64,000 nt of DNA. Source: Pseudomonas fildesensis. Its GTDB lineage: Bacteria; Pseudomonadota; Gammaproteobacteria; Pseudomonadales; Pseudomonadaceae. Shown here piece by piece: positions 1 to 8,760 of this stretch. Within the stretch, counting starts at the first letter, position 1, and each line of letters opens with the position of its first letter. Location of the stretch: assembly GCF_001050345.1 (NCBI RefSeq), contig NZ_LFMW01000003.1:146752-210751 (forward strand), given 5' to 3'. The position numbers and the translations under genes were made by a program. The notes under the pieces are model-generated. The model worked only from the letters and a program-made list of their open reading frames with translations, searched no databases and had not been told where the DNA came from.

Positions 1-1616
1 TCAATTAATGATCTTGAGTTGTATTTTCGGCCATAAAAATACACTCCGTCATTGCGGATTGTTGCGGGGAGTGGAATCAAAAACTCTCTGACCGCTTGCT
101 CGAAGGGCATCAAACTCCCGCTATTACGTCCTCTTTCGTCTAGATACTTCCAAACATTCAGTGGGGTCGGAGCGAATTCCTGAAGCCACATTTCTTCTGT
201 CATATGGGACTTTGCGTCGGAGGTCTCGTTATCTTTTATTGTTCTACGGACTTCCCGGCGTGCCATTTCCACTAGATTGAGTCCGCTATGAATGTAGGAG
301 GCTTGATCATTAGTTTGCTTATCCCTAGGATGCGATGACTCTACCGTTGCTTTGGATTGTCCAGAATGAACGGGGGTCAATTCAAGGCGGCTTAGCCATT
401 CAATTGCTTCCTCGGCCTCCATATGTGCAGCTGGACCTCTGTCGAAGACCAGTCTGCTGGACAGTCCAACACTTGGCCATTGATCGGGTGTGATCGTAAC
501 CCCAAACAATTCACAGTATTTGACCTTATCGACTGCTGCAGAGAATAAGGCCATTCGATACGCTTCCATGCTTTCACGCCCTTTAGCGAATCCAATACCA
601 ACGATGGCCCCAGATACAACACAGACCGCTCTTACAACGCAAAAAGCGTCTAGAGCAGCGCCTTCAATAATTCCAGAGATCTTCTCGCTCGGATAAAAGC
701 CGTCATACTCGACGAGCTGATTTAAATTACATAGCTGCGCAGAAAAGCTTCCCTTGTCGCCCGATCTTGCTCGGGCCGAGCTCGGTCCTTTTAAATCGCG
801 GGCGAGCGATGCGGGATCAGTTTGTTTTTTGACCCAATCCCAAAATTGAAATGGGCTAGGAAAAGACTTACCCTCAGGATGAAAGAACTCTCGGCCCCTC
901 ATACCTTCACGAACTTGGCACCCGAAAGTCTTTCGGAGAGCAGCTCCATAAATGTCATCTTGAGTCTTGTGCGCCCGTTTAAACTCCAGAAATCCTTTCA
1001 GAATTTTTTCTTTCATTTCGGGTGTAATGGGAAACCCGCTATTTTTTCCAAAGCGCGGGGGGCGGCCAAGCTTCTTCACTATCTTATTACTTCTGTCCCA
1101 AGTGCCGATTCTGTGCAAGCTGGGTAGGAGCGCCCATTTTGATTTGCCAAACACCAAGTAGCTGAAAAACCACAACCGTAGCCTCCCCGGATGCTGCTTA
1201 GGCTCATAGTTTTTCGCGTGTGCGTTGATGATTGCTTCTGGATTGTCGGATGCCAGAATTTCCGCTGACCTAGGCACCAGCTCAGCTATGGCCAGTAAGC
1301 GTCGGTTCACCTTATCCTCGTATCGCTCTTTCGGATTGACACGGCGGCTCTCTCTCCACGAGTTTTCAATGCCAGCAGCTTCGTCGAGCCAGGGTGGATG
1401 GGCCTGCACGTCCATCTCAACGAGCTCACCTGCTTCGAGCGCGGCTTCGAAGCGCAGCCGTGACATAGTAACTAGGGTGGCACGCGTTCCACGCTCGTCG
1501 AACTCGACCAACCGAACTCGGTTGCTCCCGCCGTCGCTTATGAGGAAGTGATAGGCCACTCCATTGACCAGCTCACCGCAGCCTTCAGGCGCACTGAGTC
1601 GAGATCCCGTCATCAT
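1..1616 (-). CDS. tnsB: TnsB-like DDE transposase (partial, runs off left edge)
   Basis: This gene would encode the strand-transferring subunit of a Tn7-like heteromeric transposase; about 538 residues are inside the window and the C-terminus lies beyond the left edge. I translated it directly from the minus strand. The ATG at 1616 overlaps the stop of the upstream tnsA as ATGA, so the two are translationally coupled. The N-terminal half is basic and helix-rich, as expected for DNA binding. The retroviral-integrase-like core is recognisable by the stretches LVEYDGFYP, RLVFDRGPA and KATVESSH, whose D, D and E are the likely DDE triad. Assignment rests on this pattern together with the tnsA and tniQ neighbours. 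The first Asp is the least certain. A tnsC ATPase would be expected further left but is not visible. Confidence 0.8.
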   Translation of the reverse strand, partial: MMTGSRLSAPEGCGELVNGVAYHFLISDGGSNRVRLVEFDERGTRATLVTMSRLRFEAALEAGELVEMDVQAHPPWLDEAAGIENSWRESRRVNPKERYEDKVNRRLLAIAELVPRSAEILASDNPEAIINAHAKNYEPKQHPGRLRLWFFSYLVFGKSKWALLPSLHRIGTWDRSNKIVKKLGRPPRFGKNSGFPITPEMKEKILKGFLEFKRAHKTQDDIYGAALRKTFGCQVREGMRGREFFHPEGKSFPSPFQFWDWVKKQTDPASLARDLKGPSSARARSGDKGSFSAQLCNLNQLVEYDGFYPSEKISGIIEGAALDAFCVVRAVCVVSGAIVGIGFAKGRESMEAYRMALFSAAVDKVKYCELFGVTITPDQWPSVGLSSRLVFDRGPAAHMEAEEAIEWLSRLELTPVHSGQSKATVESSHPRDKQTNDQASYIHSGLNLVEMARREVRRTIKDNETSDAKSHMTEEMWLQEFAPTPLNVWKYLDERGRNSGSLMPFEQAVREFLIPLPATIRNDGVYFYGRKYNSRSLI

Positions 1617-2596
1617 TGAGCAGTTTCCGAGAAGAATGATCGGTAATGCTCAATCACATCGTACCGCGCATGTTCAAGCGGTTGATCGATTTGAATATAT
1701 TGAAATAGATCGACAGCTAGATTTCGATCCCAGATATCTTGATAGATACGTGCGAGAAACTGATCCCGGTTACCCCATTTTTTTCCAAACGCTATAGCGA
1801 CTGGCGCGAGGGGACGACCGCAGATGAAATCGTTATGCACTTGCTGGCTAAAGTCCTCTAGCAACTGAGGATTCAAATCCAGTGGACGGTCGTGCGCACC
1901 AAAAACTTGATCCAAATTTGCCACTACAATCGGATCAATCTCATCAAGTGATAAATTTACTGTTCTGATTCCCGCGCTTAAATAATACTCTTCCTCTAAG
2001 CGGAGCCGCAGTTCAGCAAGTTGACGATCCTTGCGCCTCGTCGCAAGCGATTTTAACGAAGACCTCCGTTTTTCCATGAAGTCGTATTTCGATAACTTAA
2101 TGTTCCAGTTAACTGCATACGGTGCTGCGCCTGGAGCATTGAGGTAGATCAGCAAGTCTCCGAGGTAGGGGTACGCTGCCCACTTGCGCTCGCCGCTTGA
2201 GGTTTCGACTACCACCTTTGCGTGGTCCATGCCGATATGGTTTGCGATGGCTAGCGTGCCAGCTAGCGGTTTGAGGCTGGCTCCTTGTGCTAGTGGGTGA
2301 CCATGCAGCGGGTGGACGTGCGCTTGCGGATGAAGCAGCTTCTGTTCGTGAATATCGAAGACAGCTGGATGGAACAGAGCCAGCTGGGTAAATACACGTT
2401 CAGGAATGGAGAGCAGATGAAGCGCACGCTCAAGCTTCCGGCTGTTAAGCCGGCAAACCCGTGATCCCTTAGGCGCCTCGCCAGGTACTGCGAATATCGC
2501 GGGTAAGTAGTCATCACCCCAGCGGAAGTTACCCTGGCGATTCCTAATTCGAGTGAGAGTTTTTTGAGAAATCATTGTTATCCATACCCATGCCAC
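1613..2596 (-). CDS. tnsA: TnsA-like transposon endonuclease
   Basis: This 327-residue protein is the probable TnsA subunit, which cuts the 5' ends of a Tn7-like element while TnsB cuts and joins the 3' ends. The N-terminal domain has the restriction-endonuclease fold signature of TnsA: a VFDIHEQ strand near residues 79-85, a GDLLIYL strand with Asp147, and NWNIK with Lys167, matching the D and (Q/N)xK elements of the TnsA active site. The upstream Glu is harder to place. The C-terminal part is helical and would contact TnsC. A second in-frame ATG at 2575 is a possible alternative start; neither has a clear ribosome site. The stop overlaps the tnsB start. It is divergent from tniQ across a 685-base regulatory region. 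Confidence 0.82.
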   Translation of the reverse strand: MAWVWITMISQKTLTRIRNRQGNFRWGDDYLPAIFAVPGEAPKGSRVCRLNSRKLERALHLLSIPERVFTQLALFHPAVFDIHEQKLLHPQAHVHPLHGHPLAQGASLKPLAGTLAIANHIGMDHAKVVVETSSGERKWAAYPYLGDLLIYLNAPGAAPYAVNWNIKLSKYDFMEKRRSSLKSLATRRKDRQLAELRLRLEEEYYLSAGIRTVNLSLDEIDPIVVANLDQVFGAHDRPLDLNPQLLEDFSQQVHNDFICGRPLAPVAIAFGKKWGNRDQFLARIYQDIWDRNLAVDLFQYIQIDQPLEHARYDVIEHYRSFFSETAQ

Positions 2597-2738
2597 TTGG
2601 TTAAGCCAGCAGCAGGTGGCCTAACTGAGGTAATACGTACAACAGTCGTACGCATACGCCGCGCTGCCTTTCGGCACGCGGATTTCACTTTTCTAGGGAT
2701 GAGGGGAACCGGCAGAGCTTGACGCCCTGCGCATGCGG

Positions 2739-2809
2739 ATAGACAATGATCGTGTCAGGGGTCCAATCTTGACACGGGGGCCTAAGGTAAAACTTAGGCC
2801 CTTGTCTAT
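2739..2809. promoter_or_regulatory. nested inverted repeats upstream of tnsA
   Basis: Three inverted repeats lie in 71 bases. The outer arms are ATAGACAA (2739-2746) and TTGTCTAT (2802-2809). Inside them are GTGTCA (2752-2757) with TGACAC (2770-2775), and a perfect 9-base hairpin, GGGCCTAAG (2778-2786) with CTTAGGCCC (2793-2801). There is no T-run after the hairpin on either strand, so a terminator is unlikely. The position about 140-210 bases upstream of tnsA suggests an operator or a transposase-binding region. That role is inference. Confidence 0.4.
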
Positions 2810-3051
2810 TCTGGCTCTCGGCTAAATTAACCAGAATCTATCATTACTTTCCTGCCTCCATACTTTCTACTCTTTTGACGATTCCATCATCCAGTAGCAC
2901 AACTTAGTGGTAGCCAAGCCCATAGCAAAATTGGGATTTAAGCATACGCCGCTGAAGTGCGTCTTTTAGATCAATTCGCAGTTATGTCTATAGCGATGAC
3001 CACGCATGGTAACGCCATGAAACGTTAATTGACAACTGGAAAAATTCGTAC

Positions 3052-3072
3052 AAAAACCGCCCCCTGAGGCGG
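3052..3072 (-). terminator. possible rho-independent terminator (leftward)
   Basis: Read on the minus strand, a GC stem (GGCGG at 3068-3072 with CCGCC at 3057-3061) is followed by five T residues. No protein gene lies upstream of it on that strand between here and tniQ, so if functional it would end a short leftward transcript from the tniQ promoter region. The rest of the 2597-3281 intergenic stretch holds only this hairpin, the nested repeats at 2739-2809 and the boxes at 3164-3261. Confidence 0.3.
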
Positions 3073-3163
3073 CTTTCACAATTGCCAATGTTGATGTAGA
3101 GCGCTACGCTTAAACTATGTGTGCAAAAGGTCTCAATTCATTACGCTCTGTATAAGTGCAAAG

Positions 3164-3261
3164 TTATCCACAAATCGATTTCCTTCTGTTATATATGGCT
3201 TGCGAGTTAATTCGAATCAAACTATCCACAGTGGTCCTCTTGCTATAATAAGTTATCCACA
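3164..3261 (+). promoter_or_regulatory. cluster of three DnaA-box-like nonamers and a -10 box before tniQ
   Basis: TTATCCACA occurs at 3164-3172 and 3253-3261, with a one-mismatch copy, CTATCCACA, at 3222-3230. All three are in the same orientation and lie in AT-rich noncoding DNA. A consensus -10 hexamer TATAAT is at 3244-3249, between the second and third copies, about 33 bases before the tniQ start. The nonamer is the DnaA consensus. The same word also occurs inside several genes of this window, so an individual copy means little; it is the cluster on a promoter that stands out. Confidence 0.45.
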
Positions 3262-3281
3262 GAACTGTTGAGCATGCTGGA

Positions 3282-4871
3282 ATGGGATCTGGATTGGATG
3301 GCAGCCCCATAGACACTGCTTGGTCGGAAGCAGATATCGAATGGTTGAGGAATGAGACCTTCTTCAGTCTTTGCAGTCGCGTACATCTACTATCAGGAAA
3401 CCTCCGCTCCAGTGCTACTGCGAAGCAGCTGTTCAGTCTGTCTGAGCGATGCATCAAACACGACCTACCCTGCGGAATGGATGCTTTCGAACAGAACAGT
3501 GGTGGCCGGTGGGGCGATGCTAGGCTTCTCATTGAGAAGCACACGATTTTTCCCTTCTTCGCTCCCTTTCAGTCTCAGGTGGCGGTCTATGACGCATTGA
3601 TCCGCTTGAGAAGCCCAGTAATGGGGTCGCTGAAATATCAGCTCGGCCTGGTATGCGGAGGTTTTGGTGCAGACCATCCTCTAAGGGCTTGCTTGTCGTG
3701 CATGAGGCGAGATATCGAGCTTTGTGGCGTTTCGTACTGGCATCTCGACCACCAGTATCCTGGCGTAGTGATTTGCTCGACGCATGGGGAGGCGCTCCGT
3801 GAATGCACACGAAACCGGCGGTGGTGCGGCCGTTTCAGTTGGACATTGCCTGAGGAGGCCACTTTGCGCGACATGGGTTACGGAGCATTGGCGGATGAGG
3901 AACAGGAGAAACTCGCCTTGTTGTCCGATGCTTGTCGCGACTTGGCGAGTTTCGGACTTAATCAGCACTTCGATCCACTGGTAGTCGCCAACGCCTATCG
4001 GCACTGTCTTCCGAAGCTCGGGGCGCCCCAGAGCCTGTTGGCTCATTTGCTTCCCCTGCGGAGGTTTCATCCGTACGAAGGATTGCCGGCAACTGCGGAA
4101 GTTGCCAGCAGCTTTATCACTCAGATGGCGCGTTCTCCGCGCCGGCACGTTCACCCGCTGAAGCATTTGGTGATGCTTACCTGGCTTTTCGGTGATTTGC
4201 CGTCTTTTGTGCAGTGCTACGAGGTAAGCTCCAGACAGCTAGCAACGCCGGTCCTGCGAGATGACAACATCCAACAGCCTAGGGACCTCGTGCCGATTGA
4301 TATTACTAGAGGGCCTCCGAGACCGAAGCGGTTGAAACCTCGACTCAGGGCTGTTTTGCTCAGGCGTCTTGCCGAGGGGGTAGCAAAGCGGGTGATTTGT
4401 GATGAGTTCCAGATCACCATCTCAACGGTAAACAAGCTGCTTCGATCCGAACCTGGTGTTCAAGCGTCTTGGTCATCTCGGCAAATTGATCTCAGCCAAG
4501 CTCTTCATCGTTCACGATGGTCCGACCTCCGGCAGCGGTTCCCGTCGCTCTCTCTTACTGACCTTCGAAAAAAATGCCCGTCGTTGTACGCTTGGCTGTA
4601 TCGCAATGACAGAAAGTGGCTGGACGTGCAGACCGTTCAGATATCCAAGCCTTGTAGAAGCCGCCCTGCGCGAGTCGATTGGGAGAGCCGAGACGATAGC
4701 CTTCTACGCGAGCTGAGAGTGGAGCTAATCCGCGCGTTTGGAGCGGATCATGATATGCATCTCAAGCAATCGCAGATTTTTGCCTTGATGCCTCGCCTCG
4801 CCCAGAGCTTGGAGCGAAGGGATCGTTACCCACGGACTCGTGCATATGTGAAGCTGCTATCCATACGGTAG
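3282..4871 (+). CDS. tniQ: TniQ/TnsD-family target-selection protein
   Basis: This 529-residue protein belongs to the TniQ/TnsD family, which recognises the target DNA and recruits TnsC and TnsAB. The N-terminus has the family opening, with a NETFFSL element near residue 24 followed by a LLSGN element. A zinc site is visible as C137-x2-C140 and C165-x2-H168 (CSTH), followed by GEAL. Residues from about 350 on are basic and carry a helix-turn-helix-like segment (ISTVNKLL), as in sequence-specific TnsD proteins. The length fits a TnsD-type rather than a short TniQ, which suggests insertion at a fixed chromosomal site. It is divergent from tnsAB and followed by the island cargo. The start at 3282 is the first ATG after the TATAAT box but lacks a strong ribosome site. 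Confidence 0.85.
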   Translation: MGSGLDGSPIDTAWSEADIEWLRNETFFSLCSRVHLLSGNLRSSATAKQLFSLSERCIKHDLPCGMDAFEQNSGGRWGDARLLIEKHTIFPFFAPFQSQVAVYDALIRLRSPVMGSLKYQLGLVCGGFGADHPLRACLSCMRRDIELCGVSYWHLDHQYPGVVICSTHGEALRECTRNRRWCGRFSWTLPEEATLRDMGYGALADEEQEKLALLSDACRDLASFGLNQHFDPLVVANAYRHCLPKLGAPQSLLAHLLPLRRFHPYEGLPATAEVASSFITQMARSPRRHVHPLKHLVMLTWLFGDLPSFVQCYEVSSRQLATPVLRDDNIQQPRDLVPIDITRGPPRPKRLKPRLRAVLLRRLAEGVAKRVICDEFQITISTVNKLLRSEPGVQASWSSRQIDLSQALHRSRWSDLRQRFPSLSLTDLRKKCPSLYAWLYRNDRKWLDVQTVQISKPCRSRPARVDWESRDDSLLRELRVELIRAFGADHDMHLKQSQIFALMPRLAQSLERRDRYPRTRAYVKLLSIR

Positions 4872-5051
4872 GCCTCACTGGCATCTAGGGTTTGCATCAT
4901 GAGCTATTTGCAAAAGCTGCCGATGCTGTAGGCACATCCCAAAAGATCGTCTTCTTGAAGGGCGCCGATATCTAATTTTAGGTTTGAAAAAATATCTACC
5001 ATTAAATGGCCGATTTCGGCCATTTAAATCTAACGCCCTTAGCAGCTGTGA

Positions 5052-6125
5052 TTATCGGTAGTCTTCGTAAGGGGTTTCTTCGACTGAGAATTCAATACCG
5101 CCCGACAGACCTTGAACGCTTATATTCATGTCTTGGATTGTAAATTCCCCATCATCGACCTCATACGACAAGTCGATCTCCACCGTAAATTCTAGCTTTC
5201 CTTCTTCTTCCTGTGTCGTATCTTCAAAGGTGTATATGACATCATCCTCTCTGTCATATCGACCATTTGCATAGTCTGGGCCAGTCACCTTGACGCTGTA
5301 GCGAACTTCAACGTCGCAAACTATCTGGCAGTTCTCGTCATCAATGTGGATGATCGAAGGCTCAAAATCTCGTACATCCAGTATTGAGAATTCTTCTACT
5401 TCTGCATCTTCCCAAGTCGATGAGTTGTAGGCATCCGCTTCCTGTATCTGCGATTTTATGCTGAGTTTTATTTCCTCTTCATGCTCGTCGATATAGTCTT
5501 TGATGAATTTTGAACGATCTTCATCATGAGCATTGTAGAGGTCAAGAAGCTTACTCAAACTCTCAATTTGAATAAAGCGAGGATTCTCGTCACAAAATGT
5601 AATTAGATCTTTATCTTCGGAAACAACATAGATTTCTTCTCGACCCTTTAAAGCGCCACGAACAGCCAAAAGGGTAAATGCGTCAGGAAATTCATTTTTT
5701 TTCTTTCCGCCTTGAAACGGCGGTGTTTGATCGAAATACATCTCGACAATTTCATTTCCATTAACATTACTCAAATCAACTATTGTAGTGTTCGACTCAT
5801 CTAGAAAGTCATCGAAAACTTGAATTGCGTGCTTTTCGATTTCTTTTTGATCGAATGGTACGAATAGATTTTTTATTACGTCATCATTTGAGTTTGTTAA
5901 GATTTTCGCTTTGCGGCGAAATGAATTCACTCCGTTTATAGCATCTCCGATGTGCTCCCCAATTTTACGTTTTACTTCTCGGACTACTATCGTGCTGGTG
6001 ATGTGATTTAGCTCACCATCATTACAAATATCTTTGAATGACTCCAAAGTCTTGGAAGAAAAGTCCAAACCAGCCTTCACGAAAAACTCTGTATCTATGA
6101 ATACATTCCTTGTTTGCAGCGGCAT
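5052..6125 (-). CDS. PIN-domain protein (DUF4935-like)
   Basis: The first 200 of 357 residues form a PIN-like nuclease domain. The acidic residues expected for a metal-dependent RNase are present: D11 in FIDTEFF, E50 in VVREV, D148 in EFPDAF, and D171/D173 in VSEDKDL. This arrangement fits the PIN_like/DUF4935 family. Residues from about 200 on are strongly acidic and beta-rich and match nothing I recognise. There is no small antitoxin-like gene next to it, so a VapBC pair is unlikely; in an island of defence genes, a stand-alone effector is a reasonable guess. It is transcribed toward tniQ (convergent) and is separated from the downstream end of ietS by about 180 bases. Base composition is AT-rich compared with the core genome. 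Confidence 0.7.
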   Translation of the reverse strand: MPLQTRNVFIDTEFFVKAGLDFSSKTLESFKDICNDGELNHITSTIVVREVKRKIGEHIGDAINGVNSFRRKAKILTNSNDDVIKNLFVPFDQKEIEKHAIQVFDDFLDESNTTIVDLSNVNGNEIVEMYFDQTPPFQGGKKKNEFPDAFTLLAVRGALKGREEIYVVSEDKDLITFCDENPRFIQIESLSKLLDLYNAHDEDRSKFIKDYIDEHEEEIKLSIKSQIQEADAYNSSTWEDAEVEEFSILDVRDFEPSIIHIDDENCQIVCDVEVRYSVKVTGPDYANGRYDREDDVIYTFEDTTQEEEGKLEFTVEIDLSYEVDDGEFTIQDMNISVQGLSGGIEFSVEETPYEDYR

Positions 6126-6303
6126 CGCGACCTCCTGAGGTGATGGCTATCTGATTGTTCATACTCTCTGTGCCACCTATGGCAATCAACCCTCCTTTAG
6201 TTGACCATTTCCCGCACTGCTCAGCCGCAGCAGTCAAACGATCTGGATCGAATCACGAAAGCTTTAAACGCATCGTTGGCCTGGAGGTTGTCGGTCAAGA
6301 TCT

Positions 6304-8745
6304 CTACAGGACAGCACGTCCTTGTATTTGCTGCCGGACTCGCTCCTGTTCCCGAGCTTGGACCTGTAGCGCGATAGCCGCCTGGATTTCCACGTAGAGT
6401 TGAGCATTCTCGTTGTCACGGTCAGCCACCGTCACAACAAGGGAGTAGGGCTCCTTATCTGCTACATCAGGATGATTCCAATCGCGATCTTGGCGTGTTA
6501 CCACCACAAACCATTTCTCGTTCGGGGACCGTTGCTTAAAGGTCCACCGAGAAGATTGCACCGTGCCTCGGCTTCGTAACTGCGCAGAAATTTCTCGGTT
6601 GGGTGTAGCGTCGTCGTTACGTGCGTCTGCCTCTTTCTGCTTTTCGCGATTAAAGGATTTCTGCACAGTTTCAAGGGAGTCTCCTTTGACCAGCCGATAG
6701 CTAATTTGAGTAGCAAGGTATTCCATGCGCGTTGTGCGGACTGCGGGTGAATACGCCAAGCTGATGCTCAGCTCGCGGGTGCCCCTGGCTTTCCGTAGGT
6801 AGGAGGCTGGCAGGGGAAGCTCATAGAATTGGCAGGAATCTTTCTCGATTGTCTCCTCACATACAAGCACAACGCAGTGATCTGAAGACCTAAACAGATC
6901 GCTTTCACTGACTTGGCCATACCCTCCAACGTCTCGGGGCATGTCTCGTTGCCAGGTGGCCTTATTTGCCTTGTAGGCTGCCTTCAGTTCATCAGGGAAT
7001 GTCGAGTCAACTTCCTCTGGCAGATAAGCGTGGTTAACCAACATCGCCCTTAGCAGGTTCGCCGACGCATCGGGGTACTCGTTTAGCAACCTGCCTGCTA
7101 GGTGCGTCACGTAGGGAGCGGAGAAGCTGGTACCGCTGATCTCCTTGAAAATAGTATTGCCTTGGAATTGATGGTTTAGAGTCAGAACCCCTAACCCTCG
7201 CATATCGGCTTTCCACTGGTTCGCAGCTTGGCGCATAGGGCTGGCCAAGTTGCCACCTGGTGCGATTAGCTCAGGTTTCAGGGCACCCTTCACTGACGGG
7301 CCGTGGCGAGTGAATGGGGATGGTTGGTGTTCGGATGCTGGCGATAATTGGTAGATCTCAGGGTACTTCTGGCTGTCGTATGTCGCGTTGTGGCGGGAGA
7401 CACTGCCCACGGTCAAGACGTTCAGGGCCGGTGCTGGATCTATAATCACGCTCTGTTCGTGAAGCAAATACTCCGGGTACTCCTCCCGCCAGCTTTCAAT
7501 CGGCATTGGCGGTTCAGAACAGCCGCGGAAATTACCTGTGGAAACGACGAACAGGACATTATGCTTACGGGCTAATACGTCGAGTATGTAGGCAAGTCCT
7601 CTCACGTGAGCGCCGTCGTAGGGCGCGTTTGAGTTTCCTAAGGACAAGTTGAAGATCCTGCATCCAAGGCCTACGAAATATTCAACTGCTTTGGTGAGCG
7701 TTGACTCCACTGAATGTTCGTCGTAGATCGCATCGTTGGTGTGCGGGCATTTGCGCATCACCTTTCCATTGTATAGCCAGAATTGCGGCTGCCAGAAATT
7801 GCCTCGATCACAAGCTTCGACGTCACCGTACAGGGCTATGCCGGCCACGGCTGTACCATGCCCTGCTTCATCGAACTCATCCTGCTCATCGACGAAAGAC
7901 TGGCTTTCCCCAATAGCGGACTTGAGAAGCGGGTGATTTGTGTTGATACCGCTATCTAAAATACAGACTCGTGCGGCATCACGGTTTGGGGAGGGAATAT
8001 TCAGGGGAAGCGCTGCGATGTCTCGGTTTAGCTGAGGAAAACTGATTCCGGTCGTGGGAATGAGGTCGACTAATCTGACATCGCGGTGATTGAGCAATAG
8101 CTCCGCTTGGGCCATCGTTACCTCAACCCTGTACATGAGAAGGCTATCAAGGTTGATGCTGTCGATTTTCTTCACACCGATCTGCGCAAGCCACGCTTCG
8201 AAAGTAGTGAATAATCGAATCCGTACAGGATGATGGACCACTTGGTGCGGCCATAGCTCAATGTCTAGCTTGAATGTCGGTGTCTTCGGAAGGCCGATGT
8301 TACGTACCGCCCAGCTTTTGCGATCTTCAGCAGACCAGCTTTCGATGCCTTCAATTGCTTGCAGGATTTGGCCATAAGAGAGTTTCTGGCCGGCTATGCC
8401 CAGTTTGTTGATGTGGTCTTGGAATTTGGCTAGTCCCTCTTCAGTGGCAAATACAATGCACAGCTGCTTGTTTTCCTGACTTACAAACTCCAATCCATGT
8501 TTTTGAAGATCTTCGAAGGTCAAGGCTCCGTCGTACTGGATCTTCAACACGAATGGGGAGCCTTCGGCTGATGCAACTTGCTGCTTTGCGGCGGCTGCGG
8601 CAGTGGCAAAGTAACCATTCAGCTTTTGCCCGTGCCCACGGAGGTCTTCGCGCTTGGTAAATTTTGGAGGCTGTTTGGCGCGGCGGCGATTGTCCAAGTT
8701 TTCGCGAGCGATAGTCAGGTGCTTGTAGGTCGCCAATTCCATCAT
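6304..8745 (-). CDS. ietS: subtilisin-like serine protease, IetS-like
   Basis: This 813-residue protein is an S8-family protease with the full catalytic triad: D264 in CILDSGIN, H296 in AGHGTAVAG and S540 in SGTSFSAP, plus the oxyanion asparagine N405 in STGN. There is no signal peptide, so it should act in the cytoplasm. Residues 1-250 form an N-terminal region of unknown fold and the last 200 residues form a beta-rich C-terminal domain. It lies 15 bases downstream of an AAA ATPase gene. That gene pair matches the ietAS system, known from Agrobacterium plasmids and later listed among anti-phage systems. The likely role is ATPase-controlled proteolysis during infection or plasmid entry. The presence of both genes with intact motifs suggests a working system. 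Confidence 0.85.
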   Translation of the reverse strand: MMELATYKHLTIARENLDNRRRAKQPPKFTKREDLRGHGQKLNGYFATAAAAAKQQVASAEGSPFVLKIQYDGALTFEDLQKHGLEFVSQENKQLCIVFATEEGLAKFQDHINKLGIAGQKLSYGQILQAIEGIESWSAEDRKSWAVRNIGLPKTPTFKLDIELWPHQVVHHPVRIRLFTTFEAWLAQIGVKKIDSINLDSLLMYRVEVTMAQAELLLNHRDVRLVDLIPTTGISFPQLNRDIAALPLNIPSPNRDAARVCILDSGINTNHPLLKSAIGESQSFVDEQDEFDEAGHGTAVAGIALYGDVEACDRGNFWQPQFWLYNGKVMRKCPHTNDAIYDEHSVESTLTKAVEYFVGLGCRIFNLSLGNSNAPYDGAHVRGLAYILDVLARKHNVLFVVSTGNFRGCSEPPMPIESWREEYPEYLLHEQSVIIDPAPALNVLTVGSVSRHNATYDSQKYPEIYQLSPASEHQPSPFTRHGPSVKGALKPELIAPGGNLASPMRQAANQWKADMRGLGVLTLNHQFQGNTIFKEISGTSFSAPYVTHLAGRLLNEYPDASANLLRAMLVNHAYLPEEVDSTFPDELKAAYKANKATWQRDMPRDVGGYGQVSESDLFRSSDHCVVLVCEETIEKDSCQFYELPLPASYLRKARGTRELSISLAYSPAVRTTRMEYLATQISYRLVKGDSLETVQKSFNREKQKEADARNDDATPNREISAQLRSRGTVQSSRWTFKQRSPNEKWFVVVTRQDRDWNHPDVADKEPYSLVVTVADRDNENAQLYVEIQAAIALQVQAREQERVRQQIQGRAVL

Positions 8746-8760
8746 CCTTGAGTTGGGGGA

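Noticed and set aside
3164..3261. replication origin
   Set aside because: Three DnaA-type boxes with no AT-rich unwinding region of the expected form, no dnaA or rep gene nearby; a promoter-linked cluster is the simpler reading.
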